From a virus, in IMG/VR virus record IMGVR_UViG_3300005518_000022, positions 1 to 43,611 of that record: DNA of 43,611 bases. One strand, 5' to 3'. Shown piece by piece: positions 32,210 through 38,957 of the stretch. A program made the position numbers and the translations under genes. The notes below the pieces were generated by a model that saw nothing but the letters and a program-made list of their open reading frames with translations, searched no databases and was not told the DNA's origin. Numbering within the stretch: the first letter of the stretch is position 1; each line of letters begins with the position of its first letter.

Positions 32210-32521
32210 GTGGGCGCCGACGCGAAAATGTGGCGCGCGCTCTGTGGGAAAGCGGTGGCGATCTGCGGCCAAGCGGTCTTTCGGAGCGAAGCAGCGATCC
32301 TGAAACGCTTGGTGACGCGGTTCGGGCCAGACGAAACGGAACGGATGCTGGACGGGGCGAAGGGACTGGGCTGGCGGAGCTTGAAGGGCTTAGGCTCGAA
32401 GGACGGCCTCGGGCGACGGTGGGCGGTGGAAGCTTACTGGCGAGCGCAGAACGCGGAACGGAAGGTGAAGATGCCAACGCGGATGAAAGCCATCCTGTGG
32501 GAGATCGCCAATGAAGATTAG
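32210..32521 (+). CDS. Hypothetical protein
   Basis: 103 residues from GTG 32210, with GGAAG upstream; ATG 32228 is an alternative. Mostly helical with basic patches (RFGPDETERMLDGAKGLGWR, GRRWAVEAYWRAQNAER). No family. Ends overlapping the next gene by 11 bases. Confidence 0.58.
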   Translation: MGADAKMWRALCGKAVAICGQAVFRSEAAILKRLVTRFGPDETERMLDGAKGLGWRSLKGLGSKDGLGRRWAVEAYWRAQNAERKVKMPTRMKAILWEIANED

Positions 32522-32780
32522 CAGCGGACGTGATTTCATCGAAGTTGAAGGCGATGCTAGCTTTGTCCGCTATGCTGCGACGCAGTTCGCGTATCTGCGC
32601 GTTGATGCCGCGAACTCGCTGGCTGCACGGCTAGAGGCCGAAGGGCGACGCCTCATCGCCGCTGCGGAGTGTCACCGTCGCGCCGCAAGTTCTGAGGCCC
32701 ATCGGATAACGCGCTTGGCATGGAAGCGAACGACGAAAAGCATGGAGCGGGTGGCGGATCTCCCGCCAGACCAGCCATGA
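32511..32780 (+). CDS. Hypothetical protein
   Basis: 89 residues. Begins KISSGRDFIEVEGDASFVRY, a small strand pair, then a helical Ala/Arg-rich part (AARLEAEGRRLIAAAECHRR). Function unknown. ATGA overlap with the next gene. Confidence 0.58.
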   Translation: MKISSGRDFIEVEGDASFVRYAATQFAYLRVDAANSLAARLEAEGRRLIAAAECHRRAASSEAHRITRLAWKRTTKSMERVADLPPDQP

Positions 32781-32992
32781 GCCGCGCCATTCAAGAGCGG
32801 GTGCGCCACATTCTCCAATGCTATGAAGTGGATGGCGAGGTGATGGGCGGCCTGAATCCGCCGGAGATAGAAGTCCGCTCGCATTGGAGCAGTAGGCGTC
32901 TCGTTGTCGTAATTGTTGGTGGCATTGAATACGCGCTGCGCCGCGATGACTTGGAGAAGGCTTTGGAGAACTGTACGAACTGGAGCGGATGA
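32777..32992 (+). CDS. Hypothetical protein
   Basis: 71 residues, ATG 32777 chosen for its overlap with the previous stop. Helix (SRAIQERVRHILQCYEVDG), then strands (RRLVVVIVGGIEYALRRDD) and a short helix. Overlaps the next start by four bases. No family. Confidence 0.58.
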   Translation: MSRAIQERVRHILQCYEVDGEVMGGLNPPEIEVRSHWSSRRLVVVIVGGIEYALRRDDLEKALENCTNWSG

Positions 32993-33198
32993 CTGAGCCC
33001 GCGATTTCTTTTGATGCTCCTGCGCCTGGGGAGCCGATTTGCCGGACGCCCGACTTGCGCGCCCCGTGCCAATTCGCGCACATCTGCACACAGCATATTC
33101 AGGAGCGCCAGCATGCGCTCAATCTCCGAGGGACGGAGTGCCGACACTTTGTACGGTTGGGGGAGTTGGCGACCCGTTACCCGAGCATGAGCCGATGA
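32989..33198 (+). CDS. Small cysteine-containing protein
   Basis: 69 residues. CRTPDLRAPCQFAHICTQHI and GTECRHF give four Cys and nearby His in a pattern compatible with a zinc site. Located directly before a methyltransferase-like gene with ATGA overlap. Function unknown. Confidence 0.6.
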   Translation: MTEPAISFDAPAPGEPICRTPDLRAPCQFAHICTQHIQERQHALNLRGTECRHFVRLGELATRYPSMSR

Positions 33199-33680
33199 GA
33201 TTCGCCTTCGCGGATCCGCCCTATATCGGCCAAGCGCAGCGACACTACGGCTGCCCAGAGATCGACCATGCGGTGCTCGTTCGGCGACTCGTCGCGGCTT
33301 ATCCCGACGGTTGGGTACTGTGTCTCAGTTCCCCTACGTTGCGGCAAATCCTCGAGCTGTGTCCTGCTGACGTGCGGGTGGGCGCGTGGGTCAAGCCGTT
33401 TGCTTCGTTCAAGCCCAATGTGAATCCTGCCTATGCGTGGGAGCCCGTAATCTGGCGTGGGGGCCGGAAGCGCGACCGCGCCGAGCCGACGGTGCGCGAT
33501 TGGGTGAGCGCCAGCATGACGATTCGCAAGGGACTGGCGGGGGCCAAGCCGCCGGAGTTCTGCGATTGGGTCTTTGATCTGCTCGGCGCGACGGACGAGG
33601 ACGAGCTGGACGACCTTTTCCCCGGCACAGGTGTGGTGACGGCTCGATGGAAAGCCCGTCAGGGAGTGCTCGCGGTATGA
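33195..33680 (+). CDS. MT-A70-like DNA methyltransferase-like protein
   Basis: 161 residues. Starts MRFAFADPPYIGQAQRHYG, where DPPY is the catalytic motif IV of N6-adenine methyltransferases. Further family-like elements are HAVLVRRLVAAYPDGWVLCL, GAWVKPFASFKPN and AYAWEPVIWRGGRKR. The normal AdoMet FxGxG motif is reduced (DLLGATDEDELDDLFPGTG near the C-terminus may supply it). Expected to methylate adenine in phage DNA, protecting it from host restriction. Confidence 0.72.
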   Translation: MRFAFADPPYIGQAQRHYGCPEIDHAVLVRRLVAAYPDGWVLCLSSPTLRQILELCPADVRVGAWVKPFASFKPNVNPAYAWEPVIWRGGRKRDRAEPTVRDWVSASMTIRKGLAGAKPPEFCDWVFDLLGATDEDELDDLFPGTGVVTARWKARQGVLAV

Positions 33681-33943
33681 CCTGGCCCCGGTCTCCCGAG
33701 GATGCCGCCAAGCTCGCTTCTGGCGCGTGGATGACGGAGTTGCGCCCCGTGCATCTCCCGGGTAACACGATTGCCTTTCGGGAGACGATCCGTCCCGTGA
33801 CGGACTTCCCCGAAGAGACCGGTGGCTCCCCGTCGCCAGCGCGAGCGCAAGTGAAGAACGGGCTCGTTAGTCGCGCGCTCCGGTCGCTCAGGCGGTCAGG
33901 AATGAGCCACAAAGAGGCGCGGCGCTTGGGGCTGCTTCCGTGA
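33677..33943 (+). CDS. Hypothetical protein
   Basis: 88 residues with ATGA overlap. N-terminal WPRSPEDAAKLASGAWMTEL, a strand segment (HLPGNTIAFRETIR), and a basic C-terminal helix-turn-helix-like end (RALRSLRRSGMSHKEARRLG). The last part could bind DNA. No family. Confidence 0.58.
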   Translation: MTWPRSPEDAAKLASGAWMTELRPVHLPGNTIAFRETIRPVTDFPEETGGSPSPARAQVKNGLVSRALRSLRRSGMSHKEARRLGLLP

Positions 33944-34137
33944 GATATCGGGCACAAGAGCGCGCGTGGGTGATGCGGCTACTGGCCCGAATGAACCCGG
34001 ATCAGCGGGCGCGGTATGAGGCTGCATGCCGCATCGCGCCCCGGCACTATCGCTCGGGAAAACTGTACGATGGCGCGAAGGCGGGGATTGCCGAGCGCAT
34101 TCTCTACGACGATGCCCGCGCCGAAGAGGGTCAATGA
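33940..34137 (+). CDS. Small basic hypothetical protein
   Basis: 65 residues from GTG 33940. Helical and Arg-rich (YRAQERAWVMRLLARMNPDQ, ARYEAACRIAPRHYRSG). Function unknown. Coupled on both sides. Confidence 0.55.
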   Translation: MRYRAQERAWVMRLLARMNPDQRARYEAACRIAPRHYRSGKLYDGAKAGIAERILYDDARAEEGQ

Positions 34138-34289
34138 GCCGCGCCTATACTTGGCGTAACCCCTATCTCTGGGTTGCGTCCCTGCTTGCGGCGGGCGTGC
34201 TGCTGCTGACGGGGTCAATAGTGACTACTGGATTCGCACTCGCTATCGGTATCCGGTTGCTGATTGACAAGGTGCGGCAAGGCCAGTGA
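34134..34289 (+). CDS. Small membrane protein
   Basis: 51 residues, ATG overlapping the previous stop. Two hydrophobic stretches (WVASLLAAGVLLLTGS and VTTGFALAIGIRLLI) with a short basic end (DKVRQGQ). Could be a two-helix membrane protein. GTGA overlap with the next gene. Confidence 0.58.
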   Translation: MSRAYTWRNPYLWVASLLAAGVLLLTGSIVTTGFALAIGIRLLIDKVRQGQ

Positions 34290-34585
34290 GCGCCCTACGG
34301 GTAGGCCCGACCATTTCCGTCGCATTGAAGTGGCGTCATCGTTGGCGCTTGTTGTGCGGCAGTCCTCTCGAGGTTAACTGTCGGCAAATTGGCGACGAGT
34401 GGGTGCCCGAGATTACCGTTGGGCATGAAGCTCTGCTGTGCTGGTACGTGTGGGACGGCGAGCCGTTCTTCGGGCCAGTCTATACCCTCTCTGGGCCCTG
34501 TCAATCCGACGCCTATGACACATATCCGGTCGGGCTCCCCAGCCCGCGCAAGTCCCTTCCTGAGAGGGAGCCGGACTCTCCGTGA
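34286..34585 (+). CDS. Hypothetical protein
   Basis: 99 residues from GTG 34286. Aromatic and strand-rich (LLCWYVWDGEPFFGPVYTLS) with a Pro-rich end. Two Cys. No family recognised. Confidence 0.55.
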   Translation: MSALRVGPTISVALKWRHRWRLLCGSPLEVNCRQIGDEWVPEITVGHEALLCWYVWDGEPFFGPVYTLSGPCQSDAYDTYPVGLPSPRKSLPEREPDSP

Positions 34586-34875
34586 CTATGCAGCTCGCCT
34601 TGCGCCTCCGCGCCCACCACGGTGACCCGGAAACGAGCAGAGAGGCTGCGCGTTCCATGCAGGACGGGGCGGCGCACCACCGGCAAGTGATTCTCCACGC
34701 CATGCGGGGCAAGCCAGCGATGACCTACGTCGAAATCGCCACGGTGGCCCATCTGAATCCGATCGCCACCGCGCGACGCATGAGCGAACTGTTGCGGATG
34801 GGGAGCGTCCAGCGGCTCCAAGAAACCCGATTGACCCCAAGTGGGAGGCCCGCGCACTTATGGGAAGCGATATGA
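34582..34875 (+). CDS. Winged-helix DNA-binding protein
   Basis: 97 residues from GTG 34582. DPETSREAARSMQDGAAHHR, then HAMRGKPAMTYVEIATVAHL, ATARRMSELLRMGSVQRLQ and PSGRPAHLWEAI follow the helix-helix-recognition helix-wing order of small phage wHTH proteins that open with a DPETSREAA motif. A possible transcriptional regulator, and the only evident DNA-binding regulator besides the HNH proteins. Confidence 0.72.
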   Translation: MTMQLALRLRAHHGDPETSREAARSMQDGAAHHRQVILHAMRGKPAMTYVEIATVAHLNPIATARRMSELLRMGSVQRLQETRLTPSGRPAHLWEAI

Positions 34876-35060
34876 GCCTCGACCAGCCGAAGATTTGCGA
34901 GGAGTGCGGCGAGAACATTCGGACGTATGGGCATCGCATTGGCTGCCGCACGGGCCGTTTAGCATTGCTGGGCCCTTGCTCTGAGTGTGGGGAGCCTGAC
35001 GATCACATCCATTATCCGGGACTGCGTGACCTCTGGGAACAAGTAGGATGGGGCTCGTGA
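34872..35060 (+). CDS. Small double zinc-finger protein
   Basis: 62 residues. CEECGENIRTYGHRIGC then CSECGEPDDHIHY give two CxxC pairs with His, consistent with one or two zinc ions. ATGA overlap with the previous gene and GTGA with the methyltransferase. Confidence 0.65.
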   Translation: MSLDQPKICEECGENIRTYGHRIGCRTGRLALLGPCSECGEPDDHIHYPGLRDLWEQVGWGS

Positions 35061-35455
35061 CCGACCGTCCCGACGTGGCGCGCCTCGCCCCACTCTTTTC
35101 GTCGGCCTCGGTGCATTGGTCAACGCCACACGATTTGTATGCGGCGCTCGATGCCGAGTTCCACTTCACGCTTGATCCCTGTCCCCTTGCTGGCGATGAA
35201 GATGGCCTCATGCGCTCGTGGGTCGGTCAGCGCGTCTATTGTAACCCGCCTTACGGGCGCGGCGTGGGCGACTGGCTGGCGAAGGCACGGGAAGCCGACT
35301 TAGCGGTGTTCCTGCTTCCAGCGCGCACCGATACGAAATGGTGGCACGACTACGCGATGCGCGCGGACGAGATTCGCTTCCTACGGGGACGCTTGAAGTT
35401 TGGCGACGCGAAGGCTGGCGCTCCATTCCCGTCCGTGGTGCTGATCTATGAGTGA
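35057..35455 (+). CDS. Phage N6-adenine DNA methyltransferase (Dam family)
   Basis: 132 residues. GTG 35057 is chosen because it overlaps the previous stop; ATG 35048 is the alternative. HWSTPHDLYAALDAEFHFTL, DPCP and VYCNPPYGRGVGDWLAKARE are the hallmarks of the phage DNA N-6-adenine-methyltransferase family, NPPY being the catalytic motif; FLLPARTDTKWWHDY and IRFLRGRLKFGD complete it. Methylates adenines, usually to evade restriction. Its N-terminus (MTDRPDVARLAP) is repeated at the start of the next protein. Confidence 0.88.
   Translation: MTDRPDVARLAPLFSSASVHWSTPHDLYAALDAEFHFTLDPCPLAGDEDGLMRSWVGQRVYCNPPYGRGVGDWLAKAREADLAVFLLPARTDTKWWHDYAMRADEIRFLRGRLKFGDAKAGAPFPSVVLIYE
35063..35091 (+). 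repeat. 29-base direct repeat, copy 1
   Basis: Encodes the N-terminal DRPDVARLAP of the methyltransferase. The same 29 bases with a single change occur at 35454-35482 in the next gene, 391 bases away. Related shorter GTGGCCCTCGCGCC blocks occur at 35631, 35769 and 35945. Confidence 0.85.
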
Positions 35456-35876
35456 CCGTCCCGGCGTGGCGCGCCTCGCCCCTTGCCCATTCTGCGGCAA
35501 TCCGCAGCCGGACGTGATTCACTGGACTGAGGCTGGTGAGGATAACTGGCGCGTGGTCTGCCTCAACTGCCTCCATAGCAATCGCGAGAGCGAAGCAGCG
35601 GCGGTTGCTGCATGGAATCGTGCGCGGGGCGTGGCCCTCGCGCCGGAATGTGGGAAGGTATTCGCAGAAGGCGCGGGTGGGCCGCGCATCTGCGTTCGTA
35701 AGAAGGGTCACGGTGGCGCAAGCACTGACCATACCGACCAAGTATGGCTCGCCAAACAGCTAGATGGCGTGGCCCTCGCGCCCCCAACGCTCAAGCCAAA
35801 CCAGCACAAGTGCCCTATCTGTCTCGGCTCTGGCATCGTGCGAGACGCCGAGCCGGGAGAAATGGTGGACGTATGA
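35448..35876 (+). CDS. Lar-like restriction-alleviation protein with zinc ribbons
   Basis: 142 residues. LAPCPFCGNPQPDVIHW, WRVVCLNCLHSNRESEAAAV and AAWNRARG match the Lar family (CPFCG...C..C...A..WN.R), which relieves host type I restriction. The rest has additional Cys (ECGKVF, RICVRKKGHGG) and a final zinc pair, CPICLGSGIVRDA, so two to three zinc sites are likely. Paired with the adenine methyltransferase it forms an anti-restriction unit. VALAP segments link the parts. Confidence 0.75.
   Translation: MSDRPGVARLAPCPFCGNPQPDVIHWTEAGEDNWRVVCLNCLHSNRESEAAAVAAWNRARGVALAPECGKVFAEGAGGPRICVRKKGHGGASTDHTDQVWLAKQLDGVALAPPTLKPNQHKCPICLGSGIVRDAEPGEMVDV
35454..35482 (+). repeat. 29-base direct repeat, copy 2
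   Basis: Near-identical (28 of 29) to 35063-35091; encodes DRPGVARLAP at the N-terminus of the Lar-like protein. Each copy sits at the very start of its gene, so it looks like a duplicated gene start or a shared linker or targeting peptide. Confidence 0.85.
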
Positions 35877-36289
35877 GCCTCGAATATTGCGGTCGCTGCG
35901 GAATGAAGATGAGCGAGCATACGACAGGCGGCTGTCCTTCTCGGGTGGCCCTCGCGCCCGGCGCGGAGCTGGCATGGCTCATTGAGCGCGGCCAGCAGGA
36001 AGGATGTGAGCCGCCGTTGTGGTGGGCTGGCAGGTTTACGTGGGACTGGACTCGTAATGTGAGTGAAGCTGTGCGCTTCGCCAGGCGTGAAGATGCCGAG
36101 CGAGTGGTACGGGGGCTCAGCGAGCACTTTGAGAAGCCTTTCGGTCGCGCCGAGCACGTCCCCGAGAGCGAACGGTGGCGCGTGAACATGACCGCGCCCC
36201 TGAACTGCATCTGCGATGTGCCGGGCCATAGCACGTTCTCGGACTGCAATTTCGCGCCTGAGTTGGTATGGACCGAGGAGACCACGTGA
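35873..36289 (+). CDS. Zinc-finger protein with VALAP linker
   Basis: 138 residues, ATG 35873 chosen for ATGA overlap. N-terminal YCGRCGMKMSEHTTGGCPS zinc knuckle, a VALAP linker, then a domain with AELAWLIERGQQEGCEPPLW, WWAGRFTWDWTRNVSEAVRF and ARREDAERVVRGL that looks like a small helix-strand fold. C-terminus has LNCICDVPGH. No family. Confidence 0.6.
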   Translation: MSLEYCGRCGMKMSEHTTGGCPSRVALAPGAELAWLIERGQQEGCEPPLWWAGRFTWDWTRNVSEAVRFARREDAERVVRGLSEHFEKPFGRAEHVPESERWRVNMTAPLNCICDVPGHSTFSDCNFAPELVWTEETT

Positions 36290-37017
36290 CGGCCCGCCCA
36301 GACCAGGATCGGCTCGCCGCGCTGCGTTGGATAGAGGCGTTGACCGAAGAACAACTCGCTCCGTGCATCGAGCAGCTATATGACGTGCTGCGAGATTATC
36401 CACCCAATGTCACGGCGCGCGAAGCGATGCGTCGGTTACTGCGGCAGTTGGTGGGCGTCTCCCTGTCTGCACCTCCAGCGGAGCCGAGTGAGGAAGCGAT
36501 TACGCTGGCGCTCAATACCTACGTCAATTCCTTAGGACGCGCTATCGAAGAAAACAATGGGACGATTCCAGTGACAGGCTATTACGAGGCGCACCGTGGC
36601 GCGCTCCGTGCCGCCTATGCGATAGATGGGGGCCGCGCCGCGTCCCGGCAGGCCGCCCCGACCGATGCTGATGAGCCACCGTGGGACGGTTGGTTCTCCT
36701 GTGCTGATTGCTTCGGCTGGTTCTACGGGAAGCCAGAAGCCTACGATTCGGGCGACGAAGTCTGTGCGTCCTGTGCAGAGAGGCGCGACAAAAAGGGGGC
36801 GTCCGACGCGCTCCGCGCCGCCACACCACAAGGGCCGTGGCAATTAGCGCCACCGAATGAAAAACTCGGTACGTTCGGCGTGGAGCGCGAACCGCAGCCC
36901 GGTGTCGTGTGGTATCACGGAGCCTTCGCTTCCGAGCAAGAAGCCTTGGCCGTGCGGGACGCGCTGAATCGCGTGGCGGCGTTGCGCTTTGTCAACGGAT
37001 GCGAGCGCATCCCGTGA
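36286..37017 (+). CDS. Hypothetical protein with central zinc domain
   Basis: 243 residues from GTG 36286. A helical N-terminal region (PDQDRLAALRWIEALTEEQL) is followed by a domain with WFSCADCFGWFYGKPEAYDS and DEVCASCAERRD, a CxxC-CxxC zinc site, and a C-terminal module (WYHGAFASEQEALAVRDALN). The layout suggests a small multi-domain protein joined by Pro/Ala linkers. Function unknown. Confidence 0.6.
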   Translation: MTARPDQDRLAALRWIEALTEEQLAPCIEQLYDVLRDYPPNVTAREAMRRLLRQLVGVSLSAPPAEPSEEAITLALNTYVNSLGRAIEENNGTIPVTGYYEAHRGALRAAYAIDGGRAASRQAAPTDADEPPWDGWFSCADCFGWFYGKPEAYDSGDEVCASCAERRDKKGASDALRAATPQGPWQLAPPNEKLGTFGVEREPQPGVVWYHGAFASEQEALAVRDALNRVAALRFVNGCERIP

Positions 37018-37319
37018 GACTCGTTCAGTCCATTGGCGGCAAGCAGAATATCCATGCGGCGCTCGATAAGCCGCACGACCGCGCGCTCTGCGGATACCGC
37101 ATTGGGCGGTCGTGGCTTGACCACGGCCGCCGCTGGCTGGAGCCGCCGAGCTATCCCCGCGTTTCCTGCAAGCGGTGCCGTCGCGTCTTGGGCGTCCTTG
37201 AACCGGCTTCGGTGAAGTTGCGCTGCGCGGTACGCCAGCTCGGTGAGGTCGTGGCGCTCGCAATGGAGCGGGGCACATTCGCTCATTTGGCCGCGCCGCC
37301 CAGCGGGAGAGAGCCCTAA
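37014..37319 (+). CDS. Hypothetical zinc-finger protein
   Basis: 101 residues from GTG 37014 (GTGA overlap). IHAALDKPHDRALCGYRIGR is followed by YPRVSCKRCRRVLGVLEP, giving a C...CxxC set compatible with zinc, and a helical end. Function unknown. Immediately followed by the next start without spacing. Confidence 0.58.
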   Translation: MRLVQSIGGKQNIHAALDKPHDRALCGYRIGRSWLDHGRRWLEPPSYPRVSCKRCRRVLGVLEPASVKLRCAVRQLGEVVALAMERGTFAHLAAPPSGREP

Positions 37320-37598
37320 ATGCAAGAGACACGCTACGACGGTGACGTGGTGCTCACCGACCGCGCCACGCAGGAGCAGGTCGAACGCGCGATGTCCGAC
37401 CCGTCGAACAAGGTGGTGGCGCTCCACAAGCCGGGCTCGGAGGTCACGTTGCGCGACGGAAGTAAGTACGTCTGCCAAGCGGACGGCTCCTGGAAGCGGG
37501 TGAAATCCGCCATCGAGCTGCACGCTGAGATGTTGCAGCGCCGCATCGAAGAATTGGAGCGTGGGGCGCCGCCCAGCGGGAGGACGGACAATGTGTAG
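37320..37598 (+). CDS. Hypothetical protein
   Basis: 92 residues. Begins MQETRYDGDVVLTDRATQEQ, then strands (VVALHKPGSEVTLRDGSKYV, CQADGSWKRV) and a C-terminal helix (IELHAEMLQRRIEELERG). The VVALHKPGSEV element suggests a small beta fold. Unknown family. Confidence 0.58.
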   Translation: MQETRYDGDVVLTDRATQEQVERAMSDPSNKVVALHKPGSEVTLRDGSKYVCQADGSWKRVKSAIELHAEMLQRRIEELERGAPPSGRTDNV

Positions 37599-37686
37599 CG
37601 GCGTCATTCTTGCAAGCGGAGCCATTGGCTTCCTTGTCGGTCTCGTCATTGGCGTTTTTTACCGCGTGCGGAAGGAGTTACGATGA
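37591..37686 (+). CDS. Tiny membrane protein
   Basis: 31 residues from ATG 37591, overlapping genes on both sides. MCSGVILASGAIGFLVGLVI is one hydrophobic helix with a short basic tail (YRVRKELR). Its TGA overlaps the next ATG, and AAGGAG inside it serves the next gene. Small but in phase with the overlap pattern. Confidence 0.5.
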   Translation: MCSGVILASGAIGFLVGLVIGVFYRVRKELR

Positions 37687-38126
37687 CTCCTTCCCTCGAC
37701 GCGCTGCGGCAGGAGTGGCGAGCAATGGACACCGCCTACGAATCCGACAATGACTGGATTGCGGCGGTCGGCCCGTTTGTGGAACGGCTCTTGGCCGAGG
37801 CTGAGCGGTTGGAGGCCGAGAACGCCCGCCTCACGGCAGACTTGAAAATCGCGCAGGCCGCGACGATGCAATCCGGTATTGCGGAAACGATGGTAGCTCA
37901 GCAGGTGGAGCGCCTAGAGGCGCAGGTCGCCGCGCTCAGGGATGTACTCATACAAGAACCGTTTGGCGACGGTCTCACGGACTTGCTGACGCATGCCGCG
38001 AAGTGCCTATGGGGCCAGAGACCGAATGATGACCCGATACAGTTGGGTCGCATCTTGTCGGGCCGAGCGTCACGCATTGAGGATGCGGTGGGAACTGTCC
38101 TGCACGCGACGGAGCCGTCTGTCTAA
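37683..38126 (+). CDS. Coiled-coil protein
   Basis: 147 residues, ATG 37683 with AAGGAG upstream. A helical region (VERLLAEAERLEAENARLTA) continues with leucine heptads (QVERLEAQVAALRDV). N-terminus has an acidic patch with aromatics (YESDNDWIAAV). No family. Likely dimer. Confidence 0.6.
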   Translation: MTPSLDALRQEWRAMDTAYESDNDWIAAVGPFVERLLAEAERLEAENARLTADLKIAQAATMQSGIAETMVAQQVERLEAQVAALRDVLIQEPFGDGLTDLLTHAAKCLWGQRPNDDPIQLGRILSGRASRIEDAVGTVLHATEPSV

Positions 38127-38562
38127 GCCCATTGTCTTACAAGCCCGTCCGGAGAACTATGGCTGGACTGCCTGCCGTATCTGCGGCAAGCCTTTCGCCA
38201 AGAAAGTCCCCAATCACCGCTATCATTCCCCGGAATGCGCCAAGATCGGATATGAGAAGGCCCCCTCGAAGCGATCGCACGCCAGTCATCGGCCCCCGGA
38301 ATACAAGATTCGCCCGTTACATGGCCCGAAAGCCCATCCCTATTGCCAAGCGTCAGAATGGGTCGAGCGCCAGCTCATACGCCGCATTGTGCCACGGAAT
38401 CTCTATGACCGGGCCGCGCAATTGTTCTGCACGTTGCCGCACTGGCGACCGCTCTTTGCAAAGATGCTGGCCTTCATGGCTTCCGAGCGTCGCAAAGGGC
38501 GGCATGAGGGGAAGTGCCGGTGTACGCTGTGCTGGCTCAGGAGGAAACCCGTTCGCTCGTAG
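38083..38562 (+). CDS. Zinc-finger protein before terminase, start uncertain
   Basis: Up to 159 residues. ATG 38083 overlaps the previous gene by 44 bases and adds an Arg-rich N-terminus; CTG 38119, five bases after CGGAG and close to the previous stop, is an alternative giving SKPIVLQARPENYGW. Zinc-type motif CRICGKPFAKKVPNHRYHS with PECAKIG, then a helical domain (EWVERQLIRRIVPRNLYDRA) and a final CRCTLCWLRR pair. Function unknown; genes in this position can be small packaging or nuclease factors. Confidence 0.58.
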   Translation: MRWELSCTRRSRLSKPIVLQARPENYGWTACRICGKPFAKKVPNHRYHSPECAKIGYEKAPSKRSHASHRPPEYKIRPLHGPKAHPYCQASEWVERQLIRRIVPRNLYDRAAQLFCTLPHWRPLFAKMLAFMASERRKGRHEGKCRCTLCWLRRKPVRS

Positions 38563-38564
38563 GC

Positions 38565-38594
38565 TTGCGCCCCGCTGCAAGAAGTTGCACTTTA
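38565..38594 (+). promoter_or_regulatory. Putative promoter or regulator site, copy B, before terminase genes
   Basis: TTGCGC (38565-38570), TGCA, then GAAGTTGCACT and TTA, aligning without gaps to 6441-6470 with 24 of 30 identities. It heads the terminase-portal operon. The -10 would fall around CACTTT/ACTTTA. Position +36 is 38601, where the frame of the terminase small subunit begins to look protein-like, though no start codon lies there. Confidence 0.5.
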
Positions 38595-38600
38595 GACTCT

Positions 38601-38957
38601 GACTCCCACAGCAGCCAAACCGCGACCCAAACCGCCAGGCCGTCTCCCAAGAACGGCAACCGCCTACCTCTCGGCGCGCACCCTGGTAACACGGGCGGCA
38701 AGAAAGGTCGCTCGGGGCCGAAGTCTCTTGACTTCTACGTCCAGTGCCAGGGGGCGGTAGATAATCACGTCCTTCCCAAAGTCATCGCGGTCGTGAAAGA
38801 GCGGTCCCCGGTGGGCAAGAAGGGTCAGCCCGATGGGGCGTACTGGGCCGCCGCGAACTTTCTTGCGAAGTATGCCCGCTCGCCCGCGATGCCCTCCATG
38901 CAGCTCAGCCAGGAATCCGGGAAGGTGACGGTCACGCTGGACTTGGGTGAGCAATGA
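38601..38957 (+). CDS. Terminase small subunit, N-terminus possibly frameshifted
   Basis: The open frame encodes GAHPGNTGGKKGRSGPKSLD, then a helical domain (AVDNHVLPKVIAVVKERSPV, YWAAANFLAKYA) and SGKVTVTLDLGEQ, the pattern of small terminase or packaging DNA-binding proteins placed before the large subunit. No start codon fits its beginning. In the next frame CTG 38599 opens TPTAAKPRPKPPGR, exactly the kind of basic N-terminus such proteins have, so a one-base shift near 38640 (error or real) seems likely. Coordinates are approximate on the left. Confidence 0.65.
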   Translation, partial: DSHSSQTATQTARPSPKNGNRLPLGAHPGNTGGKKGRSGPKSLDFYVQCQGAVDNHVLPKVIAVVKERSPVGKKGQPDGAYWAAANFLAKYARSPAMPSMQLSQESGKVTVTLDLGEQ

